A stretch of DNA of 64,000 nucleotides from Vitrella brassicaformis (lineage: Eukaryota > Sar > Vitrellaceae), in NCBI GenBank assembly GCA_001179505.1, contig CDMY01000646.1, positions 240,737 to 304,736 on the forward strand, in the 5' to 3' direction. A model generated the notes under the pieces. It made no database searches, was not told the DNA's origin, and saw only the letters and a program-made list of their open reading frames with translations. The position numbers and the translations under genes were made by a program. Positions 10,901-23,377 of this stretch are shown here, piece by piece. Position 1 is the stretch's first letter. Each line of letters opens with the position of its first letter.

Positions 10901-12601
10901 ATGACCGTAGGGGACACGTAGTAAGCTACGGGCAGTGCGTCTGACCCTTCGGCGAGGGAGCCGACATAATCGCTGATGGCCGTGAAGCCCATGGGCGCAG
11001 AGGAACACGGAAACATAGCCCAAACGAGCTCGAGTGTTGTCGGGTCGAATCTTGAGCGGCAGTTGCAAAAGTCGAGTGGGAGGGCGGCGGTAATTTGGAA
11101 GGGACCGATTTTCACGAGCTGAGCTCTGTCGTCAACAGTGTACCACTGGTCCGTCTCGAAAGCGGGAGATGAAACAGCCGGGTGCGCTGCGACCGACGCC
11201 AATGGTATGTCGCTGCGTCCGGGACCGATAGCAAGCAGCCGAGGGGTCAACCTCGCCTCTGTTGCTGGCTCATAGGCCACCCACACGCCTCTCGTGTGGT
11301 CCGCGGTCGTCGTCTCATCGGTCGGGCACAGCAGCCGCTCGAAGACCACCCTCTCGCCCACATAGGCGAGAGCACCATCCGGCGGCGCCACAAGCCTCGC
11401 CTGCTCCTCGGCTGTGGGGCGGATGACATAGCTGCCGTTGAGGACCGCGAGTGAGCCAGAGGCACCGCTCACGGTGAAGGACCCAGCACGCTTGTGGCCC
11501 TCACCCTCTCCCAGTGCACAGTCAGCCGCCACATACTCGTCGACGGACATGTCCCACGTGTAGGAGCCTCTTGTGTCGATCCGCCCCTTGTCGAGTCGGA
11601 AGAGCTCCAGCAGCCGCATAAGGCCGTCAGGAGGGAGCAAGCGGGCCTCGGATAATCGGTGGTGGGGCGACGGGGAGTGCTGTAGCACCAGCTGGACGGG
11701 GTCGATGGCCGGGGGGAAGATGGGCAGCCAGGTGGCGGTGGTGGATGATGGTCTCGTCGGCTGAGTCGATAGTTCGGTGGCCCACATCGACCTGATGGCC
11801 TGGGCGAAGGAGGAACAGCCACCCTGATCGACACGACAACATGGCAATGCACATGTGAAGTTTCGCTCTTTGCCGCCTCGCCCATCGCTCACCTCCAGCT
11901 GGTCGGCGATGTCCTCGATGAGGGTCACGAGAAACGTCCACATCTTGACCGACAGCACCCTCTGCAGATGCGCCTCAGACGCCAGCTGCTCAGCCGCCGC
12001 ACGCACGGCCCTCACACACACGTCGAGCTTCCCGTTCCTCCCCGCCTCCCGCAGTGTGGCAGGATCGATGGCTTCGTAGACGCGATCACAGAGAGTCCAC
12101 CTCAGCTGGTAAGATGGGATGAAGCCACAGGTGTCTGCCAGCACTGCGCGCACGCCGCTGAAGATGGCTTCGATGCTGAGGGGGCAAGTGGCATCAGATG
12201 ACTTGAGGAGGCTGCTGGTGCGAGGCGCATCTGCAAGGAGGCCACCGAGAAGCGGGACATCCTTGTCAGGCTGCAACGACTTGATCGCGGCGTCCGCGCG
12301 GGTCTCCACAGGTGGTTTGTCTGCCGCAATCGGTGGAGCTGCCTCATCAGCCTCACGACCATCCTGACTCGCATCAAGGGCAGCACCACGCTTCTTGGCC
12401 TGACGCACACACACACACACACGCAAGCAGACAAGCATACTGGCTCATGGCGGATGAGTGTTTGTGCCTTCTCGTGTGTGGGCGTACCTTTTTGGCCCTT
12501 TTTCTCTGTGCTTTCGATGTGGACTGCACTGCGGCCGTGTCCATCACACCGCTCTGCGCAGATGCCGATGAAGCGGCAGGGACGTCTTCGGCGCCTTCCA
12601 T
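4906..12601 (-). CDS. Giant RING-finger protein with two copies of an unnamed module (left copy, intact reading)
   Basis: Exons read 12601-12488, 12399-11893, 11823-10376, 10289-10215 (GC donor), ~10052-9599, 9526-9326, 9226-7749, then shorter ones to TGA at 4906; about 2,100 residues. Each module has a helical N-part, then (S/T)FTVSG, NGxYxxRPTxEEQ, YVGE, a WxA segment, AFETxxWYxVD, LPLxF and MRLxDxW..FTQWP. It closes with two Cys pairs around PLVHxL, a likely zinc site. After module 2 (ends ~7,750) come a Lys/Pro/Ser-rich linker, helices, coiled coils (~6,660-5,680) and a C-terminal RING: CQLC, LLPCGHK, VCQEC, then the last Cys pair. Known role of RINGs: E2 binding in ubiquitin ligases. Inferred role: a ubiquitin ligase whose modules recognise a substrate. 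The start is ATG 12601; the in-frame ATG at 12544 is an alternative. I know no protein with this layout. Confidence 0.72.
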
Positions 12602-13497
12602 TCACACAGGCGGGACAAGCAGCAGAGCCGCCTCGCTCTCGGCTGCAACAGAGACCACAAGCAGCGCCTCGGAGGGTCATGGTGTGATCTGTGACAGTAG
12701 CGGTGTGTGGCCTCACCTGCTGATGTTATTGTCGCAGGCAGTGCGACTTTTGAGTGAAGGGCCGCACGTGTGAAGCCACACGTAAGGCGCAGATCCAAGT
12801 GAGTGGCCGAGTGATCTCCCCGCAGCTCGCAGTGCGAAATAGTGACCGCCGGCTTCTACAGCGGGGAAACCGTCCGATTCATTGCAATGGATGGCTTCAC
12901 TGATTGCAAATTGAATGATAGATTGCTTCACCCAAAAACTTCATATAATCTTCAATTCGTCTGCTTGTCTCCGAACCACCGCCTGCTGGCTGGTGTGCCA
13001 TCCATCCATCCGTCGGCACCCACCACGCACGTCTGTGTGCTGCCTGCCCGCCTGGCTGCCTCTCTGCCTGGGTGTCACCAAGTGAGTGAGTGATTCAGAA
13101 AGAGTGAGTCGTGCTGCCTTAGCCATTCGGAGGCATCACCCACACACACACACACACGCACAGAGGACAAGAAAAGGGAAGACCAGCGAGGACAGGACGA
13201 GACAGACAAGGCAACACGAGAGGAAACAAGGTAGACATGCAGCAGGCAGCCGACCGACAGGTAGGCTGGAGGTCGTGCGCCGTGTGTGCTGAGTGCTGAG
13301 CTGAGCTGTGACGTACGTCATTCCTTCATTCATCCATCAGCCATGCATCACATCGATCCACCCATTCCATTGACTAGTGAATCACTCCACATGCACCACG
13401 CAATGCAGCACACACACACACAAGACAGTCAGCAAGACAGTCAGTCGGACCAGGCAGCGCACAAACTTCATAGTTGGCACAGCTGGCTGCAGGCAGA
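12602..13497. other. 5' flank of the left RING gene, conserved in both arms
   Basis: No separate gene is seen. It holds a probable 5' UTR exon ending in CATCAGCAG before GTGAGG at about 12,720 (conserved at ~26,035), CA repeats, and the motif shared with the window start (~13,165-13,193). Promoter elements are probably here because the block is duplicated together with the gene. Confidence 0.5.
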
Positions 13498-14423
13498 TGA
13501 ATGAATGAGTCGATGAGCACACAGGCATCCAGGCAGGCAGGCAGGAGTTGCGCTGGAGTGGGTGGGCGATCCAAGTACATCCATCCATCGCGGAGACAGA
13601 CCATCCATCCATCCATCTATCCATCCCTATCGCCATCGTCAATTCTGCCTGGCAAGTATTAGAGTCAGTGGCAAGCAAACAAGTCACAGCCCCGCCCCCG
13701 TTCGGATCCCGACCAGCATGGCACAAATACTAGTACGTACGTCCACGTGTGTAATCGATGATGCATTCATGCATTCAATGCATTGGATGGACCAGACCAC
13801 TCTGCTCCACCCGTCCACTTAGTCCATGCCTCTGGCCTGTCCTGCCTGTCGTGCCTGCCTTTCTCCCGTGAAGGATCCCTCCCCTCCCTCCCTAGCTGGC
13901 CAGGCCTTTGGTGTGTATGTGTGTGAATGTGTCAGTCGATGTGGTGTCAGTCAGTATGTATGTGTGTCGTGTGCATGTGATGTGTCCTGTGTGTGTGTAC
14001 ATGCAGAAAGGACCCACCCACGGAGCAGCGGTGGGGGAGGCAGGGACACAAGAGGGAGGGAGGGAAATTAAGGGCTCAGTCATGTCATGCGAGGAAAATT
14101 ACACAGAGGCATGCAGGCGGGCAGGCAGGCGGGCACTTCATTCAATCCATCCATCCATCCGTCCAGATCCATTGCGTCGATCTCGCAAAATGATCCATCA
14201 TCCATCCATCACGGTGACTAAAAATACCCAGCTAGCTGCGTGACTGACTGTATGTAAGGGATGGAGTGAGAGAGAGGCATCCAATCAACCGCTCACTCGC
14301 GCATTCCTCTGCTCCTTCTCTCTCCTACCGACCTTTCTTCTTCCTTGTTCCTTCTTCCTCCATCAAATGCATTCGTTCATAAGCCGCTGGAGATAGATGG
14401 CCCCTCTCTCTTTCAAATGCGTC

Positions 14424-14473
14424 CACAGACAGACAGACAGACAGGCAGACAGACAGGCAGACAGACAGGCAGA
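14424..14473. repeat. GACAGACAGGCA tandem microsatellite
   Basis: Four-base units (GACA/GGCA) are repeated about twelve times with slight variation. There are no unique spacers, so it is not a CRISPR. Confidence 0.9.
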
Positions 14474-15518
14474 CCACACACCATTTGTTGGTTGTTAAAT
14501 AGCACCCACATTCACATTCACATTCACCTTCACAGTCACACGGGCACAACAGGCATCCAGGAAGTCATTCAGGCAGGCAGGCAGGGACGTGAAAGCAGCT
14601 GAGCCATCTACCCAGCACCAATCATACGTACAGGCTTGCACGGAGGTACGTGTACATGTCGATCGACCATTGAATGAAGAATGAATGAATCGTGAATGTC
14701 TCCCATCGATGGCTAAGCGTCAGTAGACAGAGAGAGCATCGAGTGAGAAAGGTAAGCGCTATCTCTACCTAGGTATAGCAGCTTTGCTAATTGGCTGGAG
14801 GGAGGCGGCAGGGCATCCATCGTGTGAACCATGGCCGGTGAATCGACGCACTCACGCACACAACCACGCATCAACCACTGAATGAATGAATGCTGCAGGC
14901 ACTGAGGGTGCGCCGTTTCAAAAACAAAAGAGGGAGAGAAAAACGCTGAACCCTTGCTTCCTTCATGCATTCCCATCGCCGTCCATCGCCAGTCGATCGA
15001 CCCCTTCATCGTGTGCCATTGCCATCCAGCACACATGGACAGGACACCCTCCCACCCACCCGAGACCACCCGACACACCTCACTGACTGACACAGTACAC
15101 ACACTGATCTCGATGAAAGGAAAATGAATCAACAGCGTCTATGTCTTTGGTCTTTCTCCCTTTCTCTCTGTCTTTCTGTTTTTCTGTTTTCTCGAATTCG
15201 CTCGCTCGTTCGTCCACATGAATGCGATGCGACACAGAGACAGACAGACAGACAGATGATAAGACAGCCCCAGCACCCACCCCTTACATAGAAGAGAGTA
15301 TCCATCCAGGCATCCATCCATCCAGGCATCCAGGCATCCAGGCAGACAGACAGACATGCAGCACACGAACAACAGAAAGGCGACGACCGAGCGAGCGTTA
15401 GGTTATGGTAAAAAACACTTGTTCTACAGCTGACGGACTTCTGACTTCTGTGAGGGAGCGGCGCAAACAGAAAGAGAACCAAGGCAACGCTGCGCGCTGA
15501 CCTCGGCCGACTCCCCCA

Positions 15519-15543
15519 CTCCCTCCCTCCCTCCCTCCCTCCC
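15519..15543. repeat. (CCCT)n microsatellite
   Basis: Pure CCCT run inside the gene-poor spacer. A similar run lies at 63,545-63,571. Confidence 0.9.
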
Positions 15544-18455
15544 ATCCCCCCTTCCCCCCTGTGTGAGTGTGTGTTCCCTCATGTGCGTCTCACCACAGTT
15601 TGAGTGGGATTCAACGCACACTGAGAGAGAGACAATTACAGACAGACAGAGACGGGCAGACAGGTGAATCAACGAGCGAGCGAATTATGGCCTGACTGAC
15701 TGACATGTGGTGGAAAGAAAAAGATCGGATCAACACGGCAAGCCGGCAACGGGATGAGTAGACAAGGGGAGGGGGGTAAAATTACGCATCGACCGTGTGT
15801 GGCGCATGGCATGCAGCAGCAGCATTTGTCGACCGAAGAAACGAGTGTTGCGGACATTTGCTAGGTGGTGTGTGTGTGCTTCCCGAATTAGGCAGCCAGC
15901 TGTGTGTGTGTGGGTATAGGAACAGGTGAACAATGGCAGCCATCCAGCCATCCAAACAGCGGGCAGCAAAGGCACTCAATCTCTTCCCCCCTCCCCTCCG
16001 CCCCTCCCTCCCCCCCCTGTGTCCATGTGAGTGAGTGAACGAACGGATGCTTGTCTATACTACTACTACTACCAAACCCCCCGTCAGCCTACTGAAATAC
16101 AGTTGACCCGCTGGTCGGTCTACGCATACGCATACAACGACGGACGGATAAAACCCACCCGGCCAGCCGTCACCCCACCCCCGCCCTCTCTATCTCTCCC
16201 CTCTCTTTCTCCCTCCCTCTCTCTCTCTCTCTCTCTCTCATTGCTCACTCTCGCGCATACGTCGGAGTGCAGTGCAGTGAACAAACGACTGCTTTTGCCA
16301 TTGATGGACCACGGAAAAACGCCCTGGCGGTATACCATACCTATCTATCTGCCCGTCTTCCTCTCTGTCGGTCTGTCTGTCTGGCCGCATGTGTGTTGGC
16401 TGGTAACACAAACACAGACACCCACACACACAGGTACGCATACAGATCGTATCGTGGGTGGCCCTCCCTCCCTCCCTCCCTCTCTGTGTCTGTGTCGATG
16501 TGGGTGTCCAGGTGGGTGTTCCCACAAGTGTGTCTGGGTAGGATGGGGTGGTGGGTGGTGTGAGGGGTGAGGGACGTGACGAGGGCCAAAAAGTTGTCAA
16601 GCGAGTCACACGCGCACACGGATGCGGTGCAGGCATCCAGGCCACCTGATAACTCCCGCAAACAACGAGAGGCACGGCACGCAGACAGAGAGGAAAGAGA
16701 GAAACCAACTTCGGCCGGGAGCTGAGCTGCATGCCATGCGCTGCGTGTCTGTGTATGTAAGGGTGCTGTGTGTGTGGGGGGGGGCGAAACAACGAAAAGC
16801 GAGTGACACTTCTCCCTCCATGCCGGTCGTCATTGTGGACATCATCAATTCGTGTATACGTGTCAGTCAGTCAGCCGGGCGGATACAGATCATCCCTTTC
16901 TCTCCCCTCCCCCCTCCCCCTCCACTCACCTCTCCCTCCCCCCCATGTGTAAAGTGGCTCTCATGGCAGGCAGGCGGGATGGCGCGTGTGCAGGTCTGCA
17001 CTGGCCAGCCGCCGACGCAGAGACAGGAGACCCCTGAGTGATGGCGTGTCGAGGAGTGTGCCCCATGGTAGATAGAAAGGCAGACGTACGTAGACGTACA
17101 GAGAACAAACAAGGCGGAGACCAAAACAGAGCCGGCCTCCCGCCCACCCATCCCTACTGCCCGACTCATCATGACACAGCTGACTGACTCCCTGACCGAC
17201 TGACTGACTGATCGGGCGAGTGGGTTGGCGAGCAGACAGGCTTAAATACAGACAGAATCCAGCCATCGCATCCAGCCACACACACAGAGATAGACACACA
17301 CGGAGAGGAGACCGATAGATATCCAGAAAGACACCGAACCGAACGAACACACCTAGCTAGGCAGGCATACACAACACAAAGCCAGACAGCCACACGCACA
17401 CAGAGACACACAGACGTCACGATTGCTTGAATGGGATAAATCCATCCATCCATCCATCGATGCAGTGTCATGCAGTCAGTGCTTGGTGTCTCCTTGGGTG
17501 TCTCCCATATTATTGAGACACCACCACCCAGCACACACCACCACCACCAACACCAGCAGCCAGGAAAAGGAGAGAAATACATCTCAGCTCACTCATTCAT
17601 CCATTCATCCATCCAATTGCCTGAAGAGAGTTAGTTTGTTCCCGACTACCATTCATGATGTTTTGGAAAGCACTTAACAGAAGACTTAGACTTAGTGAGC
17701 TAGCCGGGAGGTGACAAAGCGAGCTGAGCGTTAGGGTAGAGAAATACATATGGATGTGTGTGGGTTTGTGTGTGGTTGTGGGTGGGTGTGTGTGTCTATG
17801 GAGAAAAACAAGACAAAGACAGACAGACAGACGCACATCGCATCACATACAGCCGTCCCTCCCTCCCTCATCTGTGTGTGTGTGTGTGTGTGTGTGTCTC
17901 GCTGGACATAGTACATATGCCTCCCCACCCCACCACACACACACACACCAGAGGCGCGCATTGCATTGTTCCGACTTCCATCCATCCATCCATCCATGTT
18001 TCCTTCTAAGGGAGTCCAGTGTTGGTGAGTCAGTCAGTGAGTGAGTTGATTGTGCAGGCAGGCACATACGGACCATCATCTTCCTGCTTAATTGACATGC
18101 ACACACAACCCCAGCCCGCCCCAGCCCAAATGCACCCACCCATCCATCCATCCATCCAACCAATTCTCCTTCCCCCCTCCCCCTCCCTCTCTCACTTTCT
18201 CACTAGGTGCGCTGCCCAATCATTGTGACAGCCATGGTCCCAGCCCACCCCGTCCAGTCCACCAACATAACACCCAAGGGAAACATGCCCTTCTCTTCTC
18301 GTATCTTCTTCTCAGCCGATCACACATTCCATCCCCCTCCAATCTCTCGCCCTTCCTCCTCCTCCTCTCCCTCCCTCCCCATCTGTGCCGTCCCCTCTTT
18401 CCAGGGACGCATCAACGCACCCACCCCAGCCGTCCAGCAAGCACCCGCTCATCCC

Positions 18456-19863
18456 TCACATGCAGCACGTGTCCCCTCCCCCACCCCCGCAGCCATCTAT
18501 CTGGTCATTGTCAATGACATCGCCATCGGCAGCATGGTCGGCGAAGCTCACGAGAGGCGTGGGAGCTCCCATAGACACCTCACTTTTGAGCCGCGACGGC
18601 AGCCGGTAGATGGTGGGCGGGGTGGGCGTGTGCGGCAGCACGCCCTCTCTCTGCTGGGGCGGGGAGGGGGATGCCGCCCGGGAGGCGGCGGGAGTGGGGG
18701 TGAGAGGAGGCGGGATGATGCCCTGCAGACGCAGCTCCAGCAGCAGACCCTCCATCGACAGACGGGCCGACGAATCCTATACACACACACGCGCAGACAA
18801 TGCCTTGTCTGTCTGTCTGTCTGTCCGTATGTCAGTGTGTGCACACTGAGTCAACCGCACCTTCTGCAGTAGCCTCTTGACGATGCTCTTGAGCACCAGC
18901 GAGTAGTCGCTTGGGAAGGCCTTCTTGGAGAAGGGGTCCCACTCCTCCTCACCCAGCCCGCCCATTGCGCGCATGGCGTTGGGCCCGCACACGTCCCGTC
19001 GCCTCAGCTGCGGGTGCTGGTGGGGGTGCAGGTGGGTCAGGCAGCACAGCTCGAACAGCACGCACCCGAGCGCCCAGCAGTCGGACTTGTCAGTGAGAGG
19101 GTCGCGGTGGGCCATCTCGGGCGACATGTAGTGGGGCGTGCCCTGCGGACAACGCACCGGACTCAGAGAGGCTGACCCCTGACAAAACACACATAGCACA
19201 GAGAGGGGCAGTGTGTGTGCGGGAGGGAGGGAGGGAGGGAGGGAGGTTGTGTGTGGCACCCACCTGTCTGATCTCCCGTGCAATGCCGAAGTCGCCGAGT
19301 TTGAGGCTGCCCTGTGCGGTGAGAAAAATATTGTCGCTCTTGACGTCGCAGTGCAGGATGTTCTGCCGGTGGATGTAGTCGAGCGCCGACGCCAGCTGGG
19401 AACACCACTCCAGGATCTGCCTCTCGCTGTACCGGCCGCTGCCGCTGCTGCCACTGCCGCTGCGGGAGGTCTTCTCGATGTCCGAGAAGAGGTCCCCGCC
19501 CTCGCAGTACTCCATGACGATTACCAGGGTGCAGTCGTCCTCGTTGATGTAGCTGTCACGGTACTTGACGATATGCGGGTGGTCGAGCCGCTGCAGAATC
19601 GCCGCCTCAGAGAGCGCCTCCTCAACGCCGTCGCGGTCCATCTCTGACAGGTCGATGACCTTGGCCACCCAGAGGGTTCCGTCCCCACAGGAGCGCACCA
19701 GGTGGGAGCACCCGAACTGCCCCTGGCCGAGCACCGACACGTGCTCGTAGCCATACTTCTGGAAATCTGCGTTCAGATTCCGCGGCGGGAGCGACAGGGA
19801 GAGCGTCAGAGGGATGCTGATGCTCGTGGCCGACGTCGACGGCGCCGTGCTCTGGTGGCACAT
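18456..19863 (-). CDS. NIMA-related (NEK-like) serine/threonine protein kinase
   Basis: Three exons: 19863-19264, 19142-18861 and about 18,775-18,456. The first carries the glycine loop ([12 protein letters not shown]), the VAIK lysine (WVAKVI), the hinge ([11 protein letters not shown]), the catalytic loop ([12 protein letters not shown]) and DFG (LGDFGIARE). The second begins at the P+1 loop GTPHYMSPE and includes the F-helix SDCWALGC; the third ends the C-lobe and adds a Pro/Ser tail. GTPHYMSPE and the hinge EYCEGGDL are typical of NEK kinases, which act in mitosis, centrosomes and cilia. HRD is HCD here, so it is a non-RD kinase, but the catalytic Asp, Lys and Asn remain and activity is expected. 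The in-frame ATG chosen is the only one near the domain. The frame stays open to 20,394 with Ser/Pro-rich coding-like sequence, so an upstream exon is likely. Confidence 0.85.
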
Positions 19864-20394
19864 CGATGCCGGCCCCAGTGAGGAGCACGACCCCTCCTTG
19901 CCGCCACTCACCAGCCGACACAGCGGGCTGGACGGCGATGGCGACGACGGGAGGGTCGAGATGCAAGAGCGACCGCTCGCGAGGCTGCCGAAGCCGGCGA
20001 TGGGCGGGGACGAGACGGTGTGGGTGACGGAGGAGACGCCCTCGGACGAGAGGCAGTCGTCGCGCTCGGTCCAGTTGTGGTGCGTGTGCAGGGGGATAGA
20101 GAGGGGGAGGGGGATGGGGAGGGGCGATGGTGCGGCGGTGGGGATGGGGATGGGCCGGGGGGTGCCGCTCCCCGGCGGGGACGGCGGGGCGTCGCACTCG
20201 TGGTCGGCCTCAGTGCTGCTAGCGATGCGGTGGCATTTCCTGGACCGGCCGAAGCCGAAGCCGAAGCAGGACAGAAGGGAGGGGGGACCGCACCTCGCCG
20301 AGCGCTTCAGGGTTGCAGCCTGGGTCGCTCGCCTCGCGAGCGCTCACCAACACCCTGGCGAACGCTCGGAGGCTACGGTGGCGACGCCGGCCTC

Positions 20395-20879
20395 ATACAG
20401 ATCGACGATAGACCGGACCGGCGTGAGCTCCAGAGAGCAGAGAGAGATCCCGCCGACCGCCGCGACGGTGAATAAATGATCCAGGTGGCTGCAGAGCAAA
20501 CAGTTGCCTCGTCGGTGTGGTGGGGTGCTGATGGGGCAGATGGAGTGAGATGGGGAGGGGTAGCGGTGCTGTTACGGCGTTGCCGGAAGAGACGATGTGT
20601 GCGTCCCGTTGGTGTCGCCGATGTGCTCCTCCTCCAGCGTCACATTTGTCGCCGTCCCATCACCTCTCCATATGGGATCCCACGCACCGCACTCTCTCTG
20701 TACGAGGTCACGATCCTTAACGGCTTTGCACTGGGGCGGATTTCGCAGGTAGCAGCTTCTCAGGAGGGTTCTCTGGGGCCTTGTCGTCTCTGTTCGCACA
20801 GAGGGTGCGGGATAAGCTTGCAGACGTGGAAGCTCTCCCCTCCCTTCCCCTCGTCCATCAGTCCTTTGTTTGAGCCAAG
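20395..20879. promoter_or_regulatory. Divergent upstream region between the kinase and the metacaspase
   Basis: This gap separates the kinase (-) from the metacaspase (+), transcribed away from each other. It lacks long microsatellites, unlike most gaps in the window. It probably holds both 5' UTRs, possibly a non-coding or 5' exon of the kinase, and shared promoter sequence. I can name no motif. Confidence 0.45.
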
Positions 20880-23377
20880 ATGTACGGGTACGGCTATCAT
20901 CAGGGCATGATGCCTGCCTACCAGACCTTCACCCCACCCCCCGCACTCCCCCCGGCGCCTCGCCCTCCCTCTCACAAACGAGCCCTCTGCATCGGGTCAG
21001 AACAATTGATTGCATGGGGCAAAGGCGGGAGGGGAGGGACTTGACTGTGAGTGTATGTGTGGCCTTGGCCCTCTTCCCTTGCTGTGCTGCAGGTGCAACT
21101 ACCCTGGTACGGATGCTGAGTTGCGTGGCTGCATCACCGACTGCATGAAGTGGGCCTCCATACTGCGGTCGCAATTCGGGATATCCGACATCAAAATCAT
21201 GACCGACGGACAGGTACTGACGCCCAAGGCAGCCACGAGGCCCTTCCCCTGCTGTGTGTATGCTCTCTCAGACGAATCCGTACACCGGCAAATACGTGAT
21301 GAAGAACTGGGGTGGGCGAGGAGCAGAGAGAGGGAGAGGGAGCCAATGGAGTGAAGTGACTTGACCGTCTTTGTCTGTGTGGGCTGCCTGACTGTTCATG
21401 TCAGCTGATCCCACTGTTCCGATCAAGAAGAACCTGCTGGCGGCTCTCGATTGGCTCGTGGAGGGGGCGCGCTCGGGAGACGTACTCGTACTCACTTTCA
21501 GTGGTATGCCAGCCAAATGAGGATGCACGTGAAATGCATATTCTCGTTGTCATATGAGTGCTGCCTCACTTAGGTCACGGCACGCAGGTGCCCGACTACT
21601 CTGGCGATGAGGATGACGGATTCGACGAGGCAATCTGCCCAACGGACTGTGAGAAGTCGGAGGGACTCTTGTAAGAAGGCACAGACACACGGAAGGACAG
21701 AATACACAGCCGGCTCGGCTGGCTTTCTCTGTGTGTATGTGTGGGGGTGGGTCAGTGTTCCGTATCGACTGATATCGGATGACGAGATCCACAAGAAGCT
21801 TGACACGCTCCCCGGGTGAGCAAGTAGTTTGCCCATGCAGCCACATGTGAATGAGCTATGCGGCCTCTCTCTCGTTTCGTGTCTCTCTTTCTCTCTGTGT
21901 CAGTGGCGTGATGGTCACGATCGGTAAGCCATCCGATTCCCTCTCTGTCTGTCTGTCTGTCTGTCTGTCTGCATGGTGTGTATGGTCTGTCTTCGTGTCG
22001 ATCAGTCATGGATTGCTGCCACAGCGGCACCATGGTCGACACCAAATTCTCGTTCGACTCGGGTCACAAGTTCCTCTCCGTCCAGCGCATGAAGGGCGAG
22101 CCCAGGGGGGTGGAGGTCCGCAGACCCCGAGGCAAGAGGGTCCCCAAGCTCATCGAAGGAGACTGCCCCGACATGCGCGCGTGGCTCGACCCAACTGCAC
22201 GCGCACTCCATGGTCAGCCGGCCGTGGAGACACACAGCACTAGAGAATACACCCATTGATACCGAGCATATGCGTCTCTGCCTGCCTGGGTCTGTCTTGC
22301 AGCGCTTCCCCGTCGTTCGCCAACGACGCCCGGATCTGGTTTTCTCGCCACCGTCTGCCGCGCATTCAACCTCTTCAAGAAGAAATCGGTCTGAGAAAGA
22401 GGAAAGACGGCAGTGTGGGTGGAGGGATGGATTGTGGCCATGTCGTTGTGTGTGCAGACGCCATTCGCCCCAGGGACCGTGGTTTACTGTATCTCGGGGT
22501 GCCGCGACGAGCAGACGTCGCTCGACGCCATGCTCGAGGGCCAACAGCAAGGTTCGCACGGTCACAAGCCGTGAATGAAATGACCTATACGTGTGATGAT
22601 GTCCTGTGTCCTGCATTTCGGCAGGTGCGTTGTCGTATTGCATGCAGAGTGCGCTGCGCTCGATGGGCTATGCCGGCAATTACGATGAGGCGTTCAAGCG
22701 GGCTTGCGACATCGGCAATCGGATCCGGTATCTACACAGGCATCCACAGATTCATGTCGTTCCCCTTTTCTGTGCGTCATCCATCCACTTGTAATGCAGA
22801 TCGACCATGATGCCGTGCATGGATCAGTATTTCCAGTTCAGCTACAACGAGTCCGCCAACCCAAAACAGCACATGCTGATGCAACGTGGGCATCACACAG
22901 ACAGCACGAAGGACACTCACTCACACCACCCCTGACTGCCTCCCTCTCTCCCCGTCTCTCTGCAGCGGTAGCGGCTCCCGTGTTGGCTCCCATCACTGAA
23001 GAGGCTCCTGCAGTGCCGCCGCAGGTGGCCCCAGTCAAGCATGAGAAGCCGGAGGTGGCAGGGCCTCCCAAGCCCATGGTGACCACCCTGCCGCCGGGCG
23101 TCACACCAGACATGTACCAGAACATCCACTTCCAGGCCAGGGTAAGCAGAGCGCACCGCACACACACAACAGGGCACGCAACGCACTGCTCGGCACTCAT
23201 TGTGTGCATGCGTATGTGTCTCCTTGTGGATATCACTTGCCCATGCAGCCCACAATCTATCTGCCGACGTACGGTGGCTACGGAGGTCTGCAGAGTTCGA
23301 TGAGTCCCTACTACGGCTTTCCCCCGATCAACAGCACCATGCAGGTGACACGGCCGCAGCCCATCACAGCGCAATAA
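20880..23377 (+). CDS. Metacaspase (caspase-like cysteine protease, C14 family)
   Basis: About a dozen exons join in frame from ATG 20880 to TAA 23375-23377. After a short Pro/Tyr-rich prodomain comes the metacaspase start (GCNYPGTDAELRGCITD). The catalytic His follows in TFSGHGTQVPDYSGDEDDGF, split by an intron after FSG, and the catalytic Cys in VMDCCHSGT, at the start of the 22,000 exon. The p10-like part has CISGCRDEQTSLDA and GALSYCMQSAL. Between the Cys and the p10 part lie ~75 residues with a basic stretch. The C-terminal tail is Pro/Tyr-rich. Metacaspases cleave after Arg or Lys, often need calcium, and serve in programmed death, stress and proteostasis. The order p20 then p10 with a modest linker fits type I. 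It sits between the two arms of the inverted duplication, next to two small secreted-protein genes. Confidence 0.93.

Larger units (their letters stand above)
4600..13497 (+). repeat. Left arm of a ~9 kb inverted duplication
   Basis: Read on the minus strand, this segment aligns with 25,292-34,750 of the plus strand over exons, introns and flanks. The inner end is clear: the motif around 13,455-13,495 (gcgcacaaacttcatagttg and the following cacagctggctgc) has its reverse complement at about 25,293-25,335, and similarity stops beyond. The outer end is softer. Flanks match to about 4,740 / 34,700 and then patchily to ~4,600 / 34,750, with a small indel. Some introns are almost identical, for example the intron interrupting the RING domain, which suggests a fairly recent duplication or gene conversion. 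The arms differ by the 31,684-32,535 block and small indels. The spacer is about 11.8 kb. Confidence 0.9.
13498..18455. other. Microsatellite-rich spacer without a recognisable gene
   Basis: Nearly 5 kb dominated by GGAT/ATCC, GACA/CAGG, CCCT/GGGA, GA and TG/CA repeats. Examples are 13,597-13,630, 15,519-15,543, 16,215-16,240, 17,876-17,897 and 18,138-18,160. Open frames here are translations of repeats (strings of CVCV, HTHT or IHPS) and carry no domain, splice pattern or signal peptide I trust. I looked for tRNA-like B boxes and conserved RNA motifs and saw none. A non-coding RNA or promoter could hide here undetected. Confidence 0.6.

Noticed and set aside
14424-14473. CRISPR-like tandem repeats
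   Set aside because: Units are four bases with no unique spacers, and the genome is eukaryotic.
13498-18455. tRNA, snRNA or rRNA genes in the gene-poor spacer
   Set aside because: I looked for tRNA B-box-like motifs and conserved snRNA or rRNA cores and saw none; a covariance-model scan would be decisive.
20020-20475. Plus-strand open frames upstream of the metacaspase
   Set aside because: They mirror the Ser/Pro-rich open region upstream of the NEK-like kinase on the other strand and match no domain.
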